Assembly (NCBI RefSeq): GCF_019457635.1
Contig: NZ_CP080412.1
Location: 2,790,001-2,854,000 of the forward strand
Direction of reading: 5' to 3'
Source of the DNA: Shewanella mangrovisoli
Lineage (GTDB): Bacteria; Pseudomonadota; Gammaproteobacteria; Enterobacterales; Shewanellaceae
DNA: 64,000 nt
The notes beneath the pieces were generated by a model. The model saw nothing but the letters and a program-made list of their open reading frames with translations, ran no database searches and was not told the origin of the DNA. Shown here one piece after another: positions 34,439 through 44,062 of the stretch. The translations under genes were made by a program, and so were the position numbers. The first letter of the stretch is position 1; each line of letters begins with the position of its first letter.

Positions 34439-34819
34439 TTAACGGGTAATAAACGCCACCTGTTTATCGGTGGTTATCACCTCTAAACGCTGCAAACGCT
34501 CCATAATCGCCAGCAATACCCCTTGGCGGCGCATATTCTCTAACACCCCAGGGCTGAACACTTCGAGGCGAGTCATCGCAGTTAATAATAGGCGGCATTG
34601 CGCGACACTGGCATCACGGATATAAGCGGGTTTATCGACTAAGTAACTGTTGTTATACCAATAATCCCAAGTGAAATTCGCCAGTAACCAGCCCTGAGTG
34701 GTTAAATCGCTGATAAATTCCAACATGCGATCGCGGTGCAGGCTCACATCTCCCGCGGTAAAATCTTTAAGGTATTTAGTGTATAGGCCACTGTCTGTGG
34801 TCATTGCTGAAGTTTCCAT
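34439..34819 (-). CDS. Small protein resembling DUF6508
   Basis: A 126-residue protein. From memory of the family, the segment YWYNNSYLVDKP...CRLLLTAMTRLEVFSPGVLENMRRQGVLLAIMERLQRL resembles DUF6508, which has the pattern L-hydroxy-T-x-RxDRF...G-hydrophobic. The start at 34819 (METSAM) has GAGG six bases upstream and is better than the earlier in-frame ATG. It lies upstream of the acyl-CoA synthetase gene on the same strand, 128 bases away. Function unknown. Confidence 0.6.
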   Translation of the reverse strand: METSAMTTDSGLYTKYLKDFTAGDVSLHRDRMLEFISDLTTQGWLLANFTWDYWYNNSYLVDKPAYIRDASVAQCRLLLTAMTRLEVFSPGVLENMRRQGVLLAIMERLQRLEVITTDKQVAFITR

Positions 34820-35106
34820 AGCACACCTCACTGTCTCAACATCACTCATATAAAAGTCGGGTATTGAAAAAAGCTTGGATTAGGATCTAAAGCTGCCAAC
34901 TTTGCATCAATTCGCGGCGTCATAGCACCAGTGCATAAGGCATACCAGACTCGATAGTGACAACAGGGTAAGCTGGGTTAACTGAACGCTGACTTAACGC
35001 TCTCAATAATCTGCTCAGAGTACGGTTAACTGTGAGGCAAACAAAAAGTAAGATAAACTCAATGCATTAACTCGAAGAGACAGGCTGTTTTTGTGAAGGA
35101 TAAAAG

Positions 35107-35568
35107 ATGAACTACTGGCTGATGAAATCGGAACCCGACGAATTTAGTATCGACGATCTTAAGGCTTGCCCCAATCAAACTGAAGCTTGGTTTGGGATCC
35201 GTAACTACCAAGCGCGTAACTTTATGCGAGATGCGATGCAAATTGGCGATCAAGTCTTCTTTTACCACTCAAGTTGCAAAGTCCCCGGCATCGTCGGCAT
35301 TGCCGAAGTCGTGACGGAGGCCTATCCTGACAGCTCGGCCTTTGACCCTGAATCAAAGTATTTTGACCCTAAATCCGATCCACAGCAGCCACGCTGGTTA
35401 AGGGTGGATATTCGTTTCGTCAAACAATTCAAGGAAATCATCCCCTTAAGTTTGATCAAAAGTTTGCCGCAACTGGCCGATATGTACTTAGTCTCTAAAG
35501 GTTCTAGGCTGAGTATTCAACCTGTTACCGAAGAACAATGGCAAGCCGTGCTTATGCTCGCCCGCTAA
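35107..35568 (+). CDS. EVE-domain protein
   Basis: A 153-residue protein that is one EVE domain. Diagnostic features are the N-terminal MNYWLMKSEPDEFSIDDL, WFGIRNYQARNFMRDAMQIGDQVFFYHSSCK, PGIVGIAEVV and LIKSLPQLADMYLVSKGSRLSIQPV. EVE is related to PUA and YTH domains, which bind modified bases. The cellular role is unknown. The ATG has an AAGGATAAAAG site upstream. Confidence 0.93.
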   Translation: MNYWLMKSEPDEFSIDDLKACPNQTEAWFGIRNYQARNFMRDAMQIGDQVFFYHSSCKVPGIVGIAEVVTEAYPDSSAFDPESKYFDPKSDPQQPRWLRVDIRFVKQFKEIIPLSLIKSLPQLADMYLVSKGSRLSIQPVTEEQWQAVLMLAR

Positions 35569-35643
35569 GGGCACATATTCAGCTAAAGTTCATCTAAGCT
35601 AAGCTAGATTGACCACAACCACGTAATTCCTAAGGGAGCTAGT

Positions 35644-35982
35644 ATGAATAAATTAACTGCAACACTGATTGGCGGAGTCGTACTCAGTTTGGTCGCCCCA
35701 ATGGCCGCTTTTGCAAAGAATGAGCATGAGCACGACAAGCGAGACAAAGACTTACCACCCGGCTTACAAAAGAAAGCCGATAAAGGTCAGCCTCTCCCTC
35801 CCGGATGGCAGAAAAAACTGCGTCGTGGCGATATCCTAGATTACGATATTTATGACCGCGGCCGCGTCGTAGTCCCCATCGACAGAGACGGCAGAATCAG
35901 CATTGAAGTCGAAGGTTCCATTATCAAGCTCGATGAAAAGAGCCGTAAGATCCTCGATATTGTAAATATCATTACTGATTAA
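35644..35982 (+). CDS. Secreted RcnB/CigR-like protein
   Basis: A 112-residue protein with a Sec signal (MNKLTATLIGGVVLSLVAPMAAFA). The mature part is highly charged and contains DLPPGLQKKADKGQPLPPGWQKKL, a motif of RcnB/DUF1236/CigR-like periplasmic proteins, followed by a short beta region (RVVVPIDRDGRISIEVEG). It may bind metal or act at the envelope. The ATG has AAGGGAG upstream. Confidence 0.82.
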   Translation: MNKLTATLIGGVVLSLVAPMAAFAKNEHEHDKRDKDLPPGLQKKADKGQPLPPGWQKKLRRGDILDYDIYDRGRVVVPIDRDGRISIEVEGSIIKLDEKSRKILDIVNIITD

Positions 35983-36429
35983 GCGCGTCACTTATGGGTA
36001 CGCTCTACTATTTTTAGAGCGTGCCATCGTTGCATACAAAGCTTTTATCCCACTCCCCTTGGCTTTCTTTCGATTACCACATCAATATTGCTATATTCAC
36101 AACGCATGTTACAACTAAGTAACATGCTGATATTTATCATATCTTTACGTTCTGCAGTTTGGTCGTGAATCGGTAGAATGTTAAACTCTACAAATATTAA
36201 GCTGCGCATAAACATAAGATAAACGGCTACTGCGGTACGCAATAACTGAAGCCGTATCGATGCTAAGCATCTTAAAACCTTGGCGTGCAACACAGCTTCA
36301 ACTCAATAAAACAAGCATCAAAAAAGCCATTATGTCGCCAACCTGATGGGATGATGTGCATGACGCACAAGCCAAATTGCATGCATCCCATCCTAATAAT
36401 GATCGCAAACTAACGCTGGATTTTTGAAT
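35983..36429. other. Intergenic region before the flippase gene (447 bases)
   Basis: A hairpin after the CigR-like gene (GGTACGCTCTA 35997-36007 with TAGAGCGTGCC 36015-36024, one mismatch) lacks a T tract. A second inverted repeat (GATGGGATG 36345-36353 with CATCCCATC 36384-36392) lies before the flippase. No gene was accepted here. Confidence 0.6.
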
Positions 36430-37689
36430 ATGGAACAAACATCACTTCAACGGGTTAAGCAAGCAATTGTTGCGGGCTTCTGGGCATCTTTGGCCAGTAT
36501 TGTCGTGGGTTTTCTATTCAAACTTTGGTTAGCACAATGGGTAGCCAAAGCCGATCTCGCACTCTATCACACTGTTATCGATATCATTTCCTTGTCGCTG
36601 ATCCTGATGACAGGGTTTCGCTCCTCTATGGTGGTAACCTACTCACAAACCAAACAAGATGTGGATATCACCAATATATTCCGCTACAGCTTAATCGCCA
36701 TGGTGCTGCTCGCGTGGGGCGTTGTGTTACCTTATATCAAACACAAACTCCACCTTAATGTAGAATATTTTCAATTGGTTGGTATTATTTTGAGTATGGG
36801 ACTCAAGGTCTATTTTACCAATCAAATTGCCATGTACCGGCTTTATGCCATTTCTAATCGCGTGACATGGCTTGAGCCGCTTGCGCAAGTGACCAGCTTT
36901 TTATTTTGTTTTTATGGGTTACAACAAACTGCCATTGCATCTCTCTTTTATAGCATGACACTGTCATCACTCATCGTTGCCTTCTATATGTACTTCAAAC
37001 GGCGCAAGGATATTGCCACTCCGCCCTTAACTGTTGTGCATTTTGATCCAGGGTTACGCAGTTTTATGAAGAAAAGCCTAACAGCCTCGATGGAAGCGGG
37101 TGCCAGTATCTTGATGATTTACATTACCGTACTGCTGACGATTGCCTATTTCAGCATAGATGAGCTAGGGGATTTCCAAGTGGTGGTGCGGCCGATGATC
37201 ATATACCTCACCCTGCTTTTTGTCTTCCCCATCTACCGTTTTGTTCTACCCGAAGTCGCAGTGTGTGTGCGAGAAAAACGCATTGAGGAAGTTCAGCAAA
37301 TTAAATCATGGCTGACAAAGGTTTCGTTGTGGATCAGCGGAATATTTTTCGTGGTGATGTTATTCGCGAGTAAGCCATTGGTGGCTTGGTTATTCCCCGA
37401 GCAATACCTTAAAGCGGCCCCAGTGTTAATGCATTTTTCTATGTTCTTTATCTTTATGATGCTTAATGGCTATCAGTTAGCCAATCTCAAAGCCCATGGC
37501 TATTTTACCCAAAGTCTACTCATACGCCTTAGTGGTATCGTCGTACTGATTGGCACTTTCTACGCTTATCGATTGTATACAGAAAATGTTGTGGCGGTGA
37601 TTTTGGCCTTAGGCACAGGTTATTTAATGATGTATTTGTTATCAAGACAGGTTGAAAAGCGCATTCAGCAAGGTCTTAAACACCAATAA
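36430..37689 (+). CDS. Wzx-like polysaccharide flippase (MATE/MurJ superfamily)
   Basis: A 419-residue protein with about twelve hydrophobic helices and short basic loops (for example FKRRKDIATPP and CVREKRIEEVQQIK). The N-terminal QRVKQAIVAGFWASLASIVVGFL is typical of the oligosaccharidyl-lipid flippase group. It probably moves a lipid-linked sugar. The start is the ATG at 36430; the TTG two codons before it is less likely. It stands alone, without glycosyltransferase neighbours. Confidence 0.75.
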   Translation: MEQTSLQRVKQAIVAGFWASLASIVVGFLFKLWLAQWVAKADLALYHTVIDIISLSLILMTGFRSSMVVTYSQTKQDVDITNIFRYSLIAMVLLAWGVVLPYIKHKLHLNVEYFQLVGIILSMGLKVYFTNQIAMYRLYAISNRVTWLEPLAQVTSFLFCFYGLQQTAIASLFYSMTLSSLIVAFYMYFKRRKDIATPPLTVVHFDPGLRSFMKKSLTASMEAGASILMIYITVLLTIAYFSIDELGDFQVVVRPMIIYLTLLFVFPIYRFVLPEVAVCVREKRIEEVQQIKSWLTKVSLWISGIFFVVMLFASKPLVAWLFPEQYLKAAPVLMHFSMFFIFMMLNGYQLANLKAHGYFTQSLLIRLSGIVVLIGTFYAYRLYTENVVAVILALGTGYLMMYLLSRQVEKRIQQGLKHQ

Positions 37690-37722
37690 AACCCGCTTAA
37701 GCAAACCAAAAACGACAATAAA

Positions 37723-37754
37723 AAGGCATCTCAAGAGCTTGTTTGAGATGCCTT
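37723..37754 (-). terminator. Terminator of the TIGR00266 gene
   Basis: AAGGCATCTCAA (37723-37734) pairs with TTGAGATGCCTT (37743-37754). On the minus strand TTTTTATT follows. Confidence 0.8.
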
Positions 37755-37810
37755 ACCAATAGAAAGCGCGATGACTCGATTTTACGGTTTATGTCGATTC
37801 GACCGATAAC

Positions 37811-38605
37811 TTAACGGCCATCAATCATACGACCAAGCCCGCCGAGGACTGAACCTTCGCCGCGGTCGCTACCACCAGCAGAAGGAGCGTGAGCAATAAT
37901 GCGATCCGCCATCCGCGAGAAGGGTAGACTCTGCAGCCACACAGTGCCATGGCCTTTTAAGGTCGCTAAAAACAGCCCTTCTCCGCCAAACACCATCGAC
38001 TTCAATGAACCAGCGCGCTCGATATCGTAATCAATACCAGGGGTAAAACCGACCAAACAACCTGTGTCGACGCGTAAGGTTTCGCCTTTTAACTCTTTCT
38101 TTATTAAGGTGCCACCCGCATGGATAAACGCCATGCCATCGCCCTGCAAACTTTGCAGAATAAAGCCTTCACCACCGAAAAAGCCCGTGCCTAGGCGACG
38201 GTTAAACTTCATGCTCACTCGAGTCCCAAGGGCGGCGGCGAGAAAGCTGTCTTTCTGGCAGATCAGCTCTCCGCCATATTGGGCGAGATCGATAGCCAAA
38301 ATCGTCCCTGGATAGGGCGCGGCAAACGCCACTTTCCGTTTCTGATGTCCGAGGTTCGTAAAGTGTGTCATAAAGATGCTTTCCCCCGCCAGCACACGTT
38401 TACCTGCCCCCACCAACTTGCCAAAAAAGCCAGATTCAGGCTCGGAGCCATCACCCATTTTGGCCTCGAAGCTAATGTCCTGCTCCAGATAATTCATCGC
38501 GCCGGCTTCGGCGATCACAGTCTCGTGCGGGTCAAGTTCCACCTCAACCAGCTGCATGCTGTGACCGATAATCTCATAGTCCACTTCATGGCAACGTCTA
38601 GACAT
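37811..38605 (-). CDS. TIGR00266/AIM24 family protein
   Basis: A 264-residue protein with a repeated beta fold. Motifs include [75 protein letters not shown] and [13 protein letters not shown]. The C-terminal segment is Gly-rich. This is the TIGR00266 family, which resembles the mitochondrial AIM24 protein. Function unknown. It is monocistronic and ends in a strong terminator. Confidence 0.92.
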   Translation of the reverse strand: MSRRCHEVDYEIIGHSMQLVEVELDPHETVIAEAGAMNYLEQDISFEAKMGDGSEPESGFFGKLVGAGKRVLAGESIFMTHFTNLGHQKRKVAFAAPYPGTILAIDLAQYGGELICQKDSFLAAALGTRVSMKFNRRLGTGFFGGEGFILQSLQGDGMAFIHAGGTLIKKELKGETLRVDTGCLVGFTPGIDYDIERAGSLKSMVFGGEGLFLATLKGHGTVWLQSLPFSRMADRIIAHAPSAGGSDRGEGSVLGGLGRMIDGR

Positions 38606-38765
38606 ACCATTCCCCTTACTCTGTTAGTCCAATTAATGTGGCAAGTCGAAATCATCAGTGCCACGATAATGGACTCACTTTATGACATAAAATGTCAAAA
38701 GGCGGTCATTTTTATCCCGAGGTTTCGTCAGTAAGTTGTTTCAAAACATGACAAGTAGTAGAAGA

Positions 38766-39680
38766 TTAACCTAATCCCACCCCGTTAAACTGCCCTGCCT
38801 TAGCAAATTCCTCTAGGATTAATTCGGTAAAGAGTTTGCCAGCACGGCCCAAAGGACGCTCTAGGGTCGACACTAATTGGGGAGTAAAGGTATAGCGACT
38901 GCCACCGACAAAGTCGACCTCCACAAGCTCACCACTCAGTAACTCCTCCTGCACCAGAAAATCTGGCAACCAACCAAAACCGAGCCCTTTTAATAACGCG
39001 TTCTTTTTCATAATAAAACCAGAAAGATAAAACACTTTATCGCCGCCAAATTGCAGCTCATCTCGATAGGTTTTATTGGGGGAGGAATCTTCGATGGTCA
39101 GCTCAACATGCTGCTGTAACTCGGGCAAACTGATTTTTTTTAATAGTGCCAAGGGATGTAAAGCGCTCGTCACCAGCACACTGGTTATCGCAGGGAGTGG
39201 CTGTGGGTGATAATAGGGGCCGGTGCGGTAGTCTTTAACCAACATCAGATCCGCATTATCACGCTCGAATCTATGCTGCACACCGCCGAGAAACTCCATA
39301 TTGAGCTGAATTTTTGTTGGAATTTGATGCTCTGCCATCCGTTTAAGTGCCGTCATAATCGGCTCCATCGGCAAGGCACCATCGATCACTAACTCAAGCT
39401 TAGGCTCCCAACCTTCACTGAAACGACTGGCAAGATGTTCAATATTGGCAAGGTGTTGTAACAGTCTTTGGCCCTCGGCCAAGATCACCCGCCCTTCACT
39501 CGTCAACTCGGCGCGGTATTGATCACGACTAAAAAGTTGCACACCTAAGTGTTCTTCCAGCTTTTTGACCTGATAGCTGACCGCCGATTGCGCCTTATGT
39601 AAACGCTCGGCAGCCTTAGCAAAACTGCCCTCTTCCACCAGCACTTGCAGCACATTAAAAGCATCAATATCGATGCGCAT
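38766..39680 (-). CDS. LysR-family transcriptional regulator, divergent from hmgA-hppD
   Basis: A 304-residue LysR regulator. The winged helix-turn-helix is at residues 4-63 (FNVLQVLVEEGSFAKAAERLHKAQSAVSYQVKKLEEHLGVQLF). The C-terminal part is the periplasmic-binding-like effector domain. It is divergent from hmgA with 214 bases between them, where a perfect palindrome lies at 39743-39761. It probably controls the tyrosine catabolic genes; the effector would be an aromatic intermediate. That link is inferred from position only. Confidence 0.9.
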   Translation of the reverse strand: MRIDIDAFNVLQVLVEEGSFAKAAERLHKAQSAVSYQVKKLEEHLGVQLFSRDQYRAELTSEGRVILAEGQRLLQHLANIEHLASRFSEGWEPKLELVIDGALPMEPIMTALKRMAEHQIPTKIQLNMEFLGGVQHRFERDNADLMLVKDYRTGPYYHPQPLPAITSVLVTSALHPLALLKKISLPELQQHVELTIEDSSPNKTYRDELQFGGDKVFYLSGFIMKKNALLKGLGFGWLPDFLVQEELLSGELVEVDFVGGSRYTFTPQLVSTLERPLGRAGKLFTELILEEFAKAGQFNGVGLG

Positions 39681-39742
39681 GGGGACTCCTAGGCTCTCAT
39701 TAACATGTCACGGAAACGCTACGAAGCGTAAAGCAGTTAATA

Positions 39743-39761
39743 CCATCTAATTTTTAGATGG
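39743..39761. promoter_or_regulatory. Putative LysR operator between the regulator and hmgA
   Basis: CCATCTAA-TTT-TTAGATGG is a perfect 8-bp inverted repeat around a 3-base centre. It includes a T-N11-A match (ATC...GAT) of the LysR type. It lies 62 bases from the regulator start. Confidence 0.55.
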
Positions 39762-39894
39762 AGACAACAGATTTATTATTCTTTTTTTTGTTCATTCAAG
39801 CAACTAAATTGATAAGAAGATCACACTAATGCAACTTGCAGCATAACGACTCGCGGTGTAGGCAAGCCTGCAGCGCAACTTTGAAGGAATCACC

Positions 39895-41055
39895 ATGCCA
39901 TTTTATGTGAAACAAGGCCAAGTCCCCCATAAGCGCCATATCGCATTTGAGAAAGAAAACGGCGAGTTATACCGTGAGGAGCTGTTTTCAACCCATGGTT
40001 TTTCCAATATTTACTCGAATAAATATCACCACAATATGCCGACTAAGGCATTGGAAGTCGCACCCTACCGCCTCGGTCACGGTGAACAGTGGGAAGATTC
40101 ATTAGTTCAAAACTACAAATTGGACTCTCGCACGGCCGATCGCGAAGGCAACTTCTTTAGCGCCCGCAACAAAATCTTTTATAACAATGATGTGGCCATC
40201 TATACCGCAAAAGTGACTCAAGACACGCCGGAGTTTTACCGCAATGCCTACGCCGATGAAGTGGTGTTTGTGCACGAAGGTGAAGGTACGCTCTACAGTG
40301 AATATGGCACCCTAGAGATTAAAAAATGGGACTACTTAGTGATCCCACGCGGCACCACACATCAGCTCAAATTTAACGATTACAGTAATGTGCGCTTATT
40401 CGTGATTGAAGCCTTTTCGATGGTGGAAGTGCCAAAGCATTTCCGTAATGAATACGGTCAATTACTCGAGTCCGCCCCATACTGTGAGCGCGACTTACGT
40501 ACGCCCGTATTGCAAGATGCCGTGGTTGAGCGTGGCGCCTTCCCGCTGGTATGTAAATTTGGTGATAAGTACCAACTGACCACCTTAGAGTGGCATCCCT
40601 TTGATCTCGTTGGTTGGGACGGCTGTGTTTACCCCTGGGCATTTAACATCACCGAATACGCGCCGAAAGTCGGCAAAATCCACTTACCGCCTTCAGATCA
40701 CTTAGTGTTTACCGCCCACAACTTTGTGGTGTGTAACTTTGTGCCGCGTCCTTACGACTTCCACGAGCGCGCCATTCCTGCACCTTACTATCACAACAAT
40801 ATTGATAGTGATGAAGTGCTGTACTACGTCGACGGCGACTTTATGAGTCGAACAGGGATTGAAGCCGGTTACATCACCCTACATCAAAAAGGGGTGGCAC
40901 ACGGCCCACAACCCGGCCGCACCGAAGCCTCGATTGGCAAAAAAGAAACCTATGAATATGCAGTGATGGTGGACACCTTCGCCCCACTGAAATTAACCGA
41001 ACATGTGCAAAATTGCATGAGTAAAGACTACAACCGCTCCTGGCTAGAAAACTAA
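39895..41055 (+). CDS. hmgA: Homogentisate 1,2-dioxygenase
   Basis: A 386-residue iron-dependent ring-cleaving dioxygenase that converts homogentisate to maleylacetoacetate. Motifs are HEGEGTLYSEYG in the N-terminal cupin, GWDGCVYPWAFN, RPYDFHERAIPAPYYHNNIDSDEVLYYV and KGVAHGPQPG, which contain the expected His and Glu iron ligands. It lacks the first beta-strand pair of some longer (about 440) homologues. It is followed after 113 bases by hppD, the previous step in tyrosine breakdown, so the pair is an operon. The later isomerase and fumarylacetoacetase genes are not in this window. Confidence 0.92.
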   Translation: MPFYVKQGQVPHKRHIAFEKENGELYREELFSTHGFSNIYSNKYHHNMPTKALEVAPYRLGHGEQWEDSLVQNYKLDSRTADREGNFFSARNKIFYNNDVAIYTAKVTQDTPEFYRNAYADEVVFVHEGEGTLYSEYGTLEIKKWDYLVIPRGTTHQLKFNDYSNVRLFVIEAFSMVEVPKHFRNEYGQLLESAPYCERDLRTPVLQDAVVERGAFPLVCKFGDKYQLTTLEWHPFDLVGWDGCVYPWAFNITEYAPKVGKIHLPPSDHLVFTAHNFVVCNFVPRPYDFHERAIPAPYYHNNIDSDEVLYYVDGDFMSRTGIEAGYITLHQKGVAHGPQPGRTEASIGKKETYEYAVMVDTFAPLKLTEHVQNCMSKDYNRSWLEN

Positions 41056-41168
41056 CGCGGCATCGCTGCATAAGTGAAAGGCTTAACTAAGCCGACTAGC
41101 CGTAAGTCACCACAGCGAACAAGGCAACAAGAGTGACTGCGTGTTGAATTAATCAAGAGGAACAGATC

Positions 41169-42209
41169 ATGGCAAGCGAACTCAATCCACTGGGCTTACT
41201 CGGTATCGAATTTACCGAATTCGCCAGCCCCGACAGCGATTTTATGCACAAAGTGTTTATCGACTTTGGTTTTTCACTGCTGAAAAAAGCCAAGAATAAA
41301 GACATTTTGTACTACAAACAAAATGACATTAACTTCCTGCTCAATAATGAGCGCGAAGGGTTTTCGGCAGAATTTGCCAAATCCCACGGTCCTGCCATTA
41401 GCTCTATGGGTTGGCGTGTAGAAGATGCCAGCTTTGCTCACCGAGTGGCGGTAGAGCGCGGTGCTAAAGCCGTCGCCGATTCTGCCAAGGATCTACCCTA
41501 TCCGGCGATTTATGGTATTGGCGACAGCTTAATTTATTTTATCGACACCTTCGGTGCCGACAACAATATCTATGCAACTGACTTTGAAGACTTAAGCGAG
41601 CCAGTGATCACCCAAGAGAAAGGCTTTGTCGAAGTCGATCACTTAACCAATAACGTCTACAAAGGCACCATGGAGCATTGGGCGAACTTCTACAAAAACA
41701 TCTTTGGTTTTACCGAAGTGCGCTACTTCGACATCAGCGGTGTACAAACCGCACTGGTGTCTTACGCTCTGCGCTCACCCGATGGCAGTTTCTGTATCCC
41801 AATTAACGAAGGTAAAGGCAACGATAAGAACCAAATCGATGAATACCTGAAGGAATACAATGGTCCTGGCGTACAGCACTTAGCCTTTAGAAGCCGTGAT
41901 ATCGTAAAATCCTTGGATGCGATGGAAGGTAGCTCGATCCAATGCTTGGATATTATTCCCGAATATTACGACACCATTTTCGATAAAGTCCCGCAAGTGA
42001 CCGAAAACCGTGAGCGCATCAAGCATCACCAAATTTTGGTGGACGGCGACGAATCAGGCTATTTATTGCAGATCTTCACTAAGAACCTGTTCGGTCCGAT
42101 CTTTATCGAAATCATTCAACGTAAGAACAACTTAGGTTTTGGTGAAGGTAACTTTACCGCCCTGTTCCAATCGATTGAACGCGATCAAATGCGCCGCGGC
42201 GTGCTGTAA
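41169..42209 (+). CDS. hppD: 4-hydroxyphenylpyruvate dioxygenase
   Basis: A 346-residue two-domain VOC dioxygenase that turns 4-hydroxyphenylpyruvate into homogentisate. The iron ligands are the histidine in EVDHLTNNVYKG, the histidine in GPGVQHLAFRS and the glutamate in FIEIIQRKN near the end. The ATG has AGAGGAACAG upstream. It is the second gene of the hmgA-hppD unit and is followed by a strong terminator. Confidence 0.96.
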   Translation: MASELNPLGLLGIEFTEFASPDSDFMHKVFIDFGFSLLKKAKNKDILYYKQNDINFLLNNEREGFSAEFAKSHGPAISSMGWRVEDASFAHRVAVERGAKAVADSAKDLPYPAIYGIGDSLIYFIDTFGADNNIYATDFEDLSEPVITQEKGFVEVDHLTNNVYKGTMEHWANFYKNIFGFTEVRYFDISGVQTALVSYALRSPDGSFCIPINEGKGNDKNQIDEYLKEYNGPGVQHLAFRSRDIVKSLDAMEGSSIQCLDIIPEYYDTIFDKVPQVTENRERIKHHQILVDGDESGYLLQIFTKNLFGPIFIEIIQRKNNLGFGEGNFTALFQSIERDQMRRGVL

Positions 42210-42234
42210 TCGCAGCCTTTAATACATAAGAAAC

Positions 42235-42265
42235 AAAAACGGTACGCTCTGCGTACCGTTTTTTT
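42235..42265 (+). terminator. Terminator of hmgA-hppD
   Basis: AAAAACGGTACGC pairs with GCGTACCGTTTTT around TCT, and a T tract follows (to 42265). Confidence 0.9.
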
Positions 42266-42416
42266 ATGTCCTATTGTTACCCGTTGTTTGTCACTCTTGT
42301 CGGATGGCCTTTCGATTATTGTCTTTCGACTTGGCCTTTTGAGTATCACCCCTTGCCCCCTTGGCTATAAACCGCTTGAGCATAGCCAATTCGAACAACA
42401 CCTCTTGGCATTGCGC

Positions 42417-43820
42417 TTAAGCTTGATACTTTACAATCGTGTTTTTGCCCTTTGCCTTGGCTTGATACAAAGCCTTGTCCGCCAAATGCAGCAACGACTC
42501 GCCAGCGATGCCTTGCTGATACTCCACCCAGCCAATGCTCACAGTGCAGTAAATTGTGTGTTCCTCGGCCGCTATCGACATCTCAGCAAAGGATCTTCTA
42601 ATACGCTCAAGTACAGGCTGCACCTGCGCTGCATCAATATCCCTAAGCACAAGGGCGAACTCTTCGCCGCCTAGGCGCGCAGCAATATCGTGGCTGCGGC
42701 TGTGATTGTGTATCAACTGCGCCAACAGCTGGATGACCCTATCGCCCACACTGTGACCATAGGTGTCGTTAATCATCTTAAAGTTATCGAGATCCAACAT
42801 AGCGACCGAATAAGACGTCGTTGATGTATCCAGATTCGCCAGCTGTGGCATAAAACCGCGGCGGTTTAACAAACCAGAGAGCGGATCGTAAAGCGCCTCT
42901 TGCACCGCGGTCTGCTTATCTCTCTCGGTTCGACGCAGCTGTGCCCGCTGTAATGACACGCCAAAAATGGTTAATGCCGATGACAACACAAAGGCCATCA
43001 TCTCTGCATTGGTTTGAAACGGCGTGGGATTAATAAACGGGCCATAGCCCTGCGCCGTCGCTAAAATCATGAACAGCATGGAGGCGCTACTAAATAGCGC
43101 AAGGTAAAAGCGTGTCACCTCAAAGGAGAGCACAACCAACAGCGGCGGGATCACATAAAACAACCAGCCTAAATCGAATCTTACGCCTATCAGGCAAAAT
43201 AATGGCAAACCAATCAGCGGCAATAAAATATGCCGTTTATGGTCAATTTTCAGGGCATTAGGTTCCACCCAGCCCGCATAAAGCTGATACACCAACACTA
43301 TCCCAAGAATATCGGCAAAGAAGAACATTTGCCCCATACTCCAAAACTCACTCGGTTGAATATAGCCGCCCAGCACTAAGTTGCCCGATAGTAAGGCGCT
43401 CGAACCTAAAATAGGCACTATGCCCGCCACGACCACGAATTTCATTAAGTCGTTCGCACTGCGGGTGCCTAGAGGTAAAAAACGTCTCAGCAAATACATA
43501 GACATAGCAGGTGCGAGCATATCAATCAGGGCCGCCATCGCTGTATGGGCTATCGAGAGAAGCAGCGATGTCTCCTGCACCATCCCTTGGATATTCAGCA
43601 TAAAGCTACCAAGAAAGATAAGCGCTAATGCCTTACGCCCCCACATCAACAGCATGACTAATGCCACGCCCGATGGCAGCCAAATCAAAGTGATATTCGC
43701 GGGCTGCAAACTAAATAATGTTTGCCCCAAAGCGCCCGTAATCCAGTAGAGGATACCCGCCAATAACAACGCGGTATTACTCTGTCGTAGTGGAAAAAAT
43801 GGCGTAAACAATGTCTTCAA
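42417..43820 (-). CDS. MASE1-GGDEF diguanylate cyclase
   Basis: A 467-residue membrane protein. About eight hydrophobic helices over residues 15-300 form a MASE1 sensor (IWLPSGVALVMLLMWG, LAPAMSMYLLRRFLP). The C-terminal GGDEF domain shows DPLSGLLNRRGFMPQL, DLDNFKMINDTYGHSVGD and ARLGGEEFALVL, so the active site is GGEEF. An RSHD motif five residues before the active site matches the RxxD inhibitory site. It should make cyclic-di-GMP in response to an unknown signal. Confidence 0.93.
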   Translation of the reverse strand: MKTLFTPFFPLRQSNTALLLAGILYWITGALGQTLFSLQPANITLIWLPSGVALVMLLMWGRKALALIFLGSFMLNIQGMVQETSLLLSIAHTAMAALIDMLAPAMSMYLLRRFLPLGTRSANDLMKFVVVAGIVPILGSSALLSGNLVLGGYIQPSEFWSMGQMFFFADILGIVLVYQLYAGWVEPNALKIDHKRHILLPLIGLPLFCLIGVRFDLGWLFYVIPPLLVVLSFEVTRFYLALFSSASMLFMILATAQGYGPFINPTPFQTNAEMMAFVLSSALTIFGVSLQRAQLRRTERDKQTAVQEALYDPLSGLLNRRGFMPQLANLDTSTTSYSVAMLDLDNFKMINDTYGHSVGDRVIQLLAQLIHNHSRSHDIAARLGGEEFALVLRDIDAAQVQPVLERIRRSFAEMSIAAEEHTIYCTVSIGWVEYQQGIAGESLLHLADKALYQAKAKGKNTIVKYQA

Positions 43821-44062
43821 TCCGTCATCAACCCTGCAAAGTGCTAAAACTATTAACCGCTGAATTACTTAGATAAAACGACTATTCAAGTAAAAAGTTC
43901 TGTTCACAAAATTGTCGTTATCTTGGCATCAATTAACCATCAAGAATTCGATACCCAAGGGCGGTGACAACGCGCAATAACGTAAGCCAAGTGTAATATA
44001 AAACTGACTAGAGGTTTTATCGCGCATGATTTACCACACTCGATTTACCGCAAAAGTTGCAA

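Noticed and set aside
36045..36293. Minus-strand frame of 82 codons before the flippase gene
   Set aside because: No ribosome site or family pattern; it lies in a promoter/hairpin region.
42288..42674. Plus-strand frame of 128 codons overlapping the diguanylate cyclase gene
   Set aside because: It is antisense to a clear GGDEF domain and has no motif of its own.
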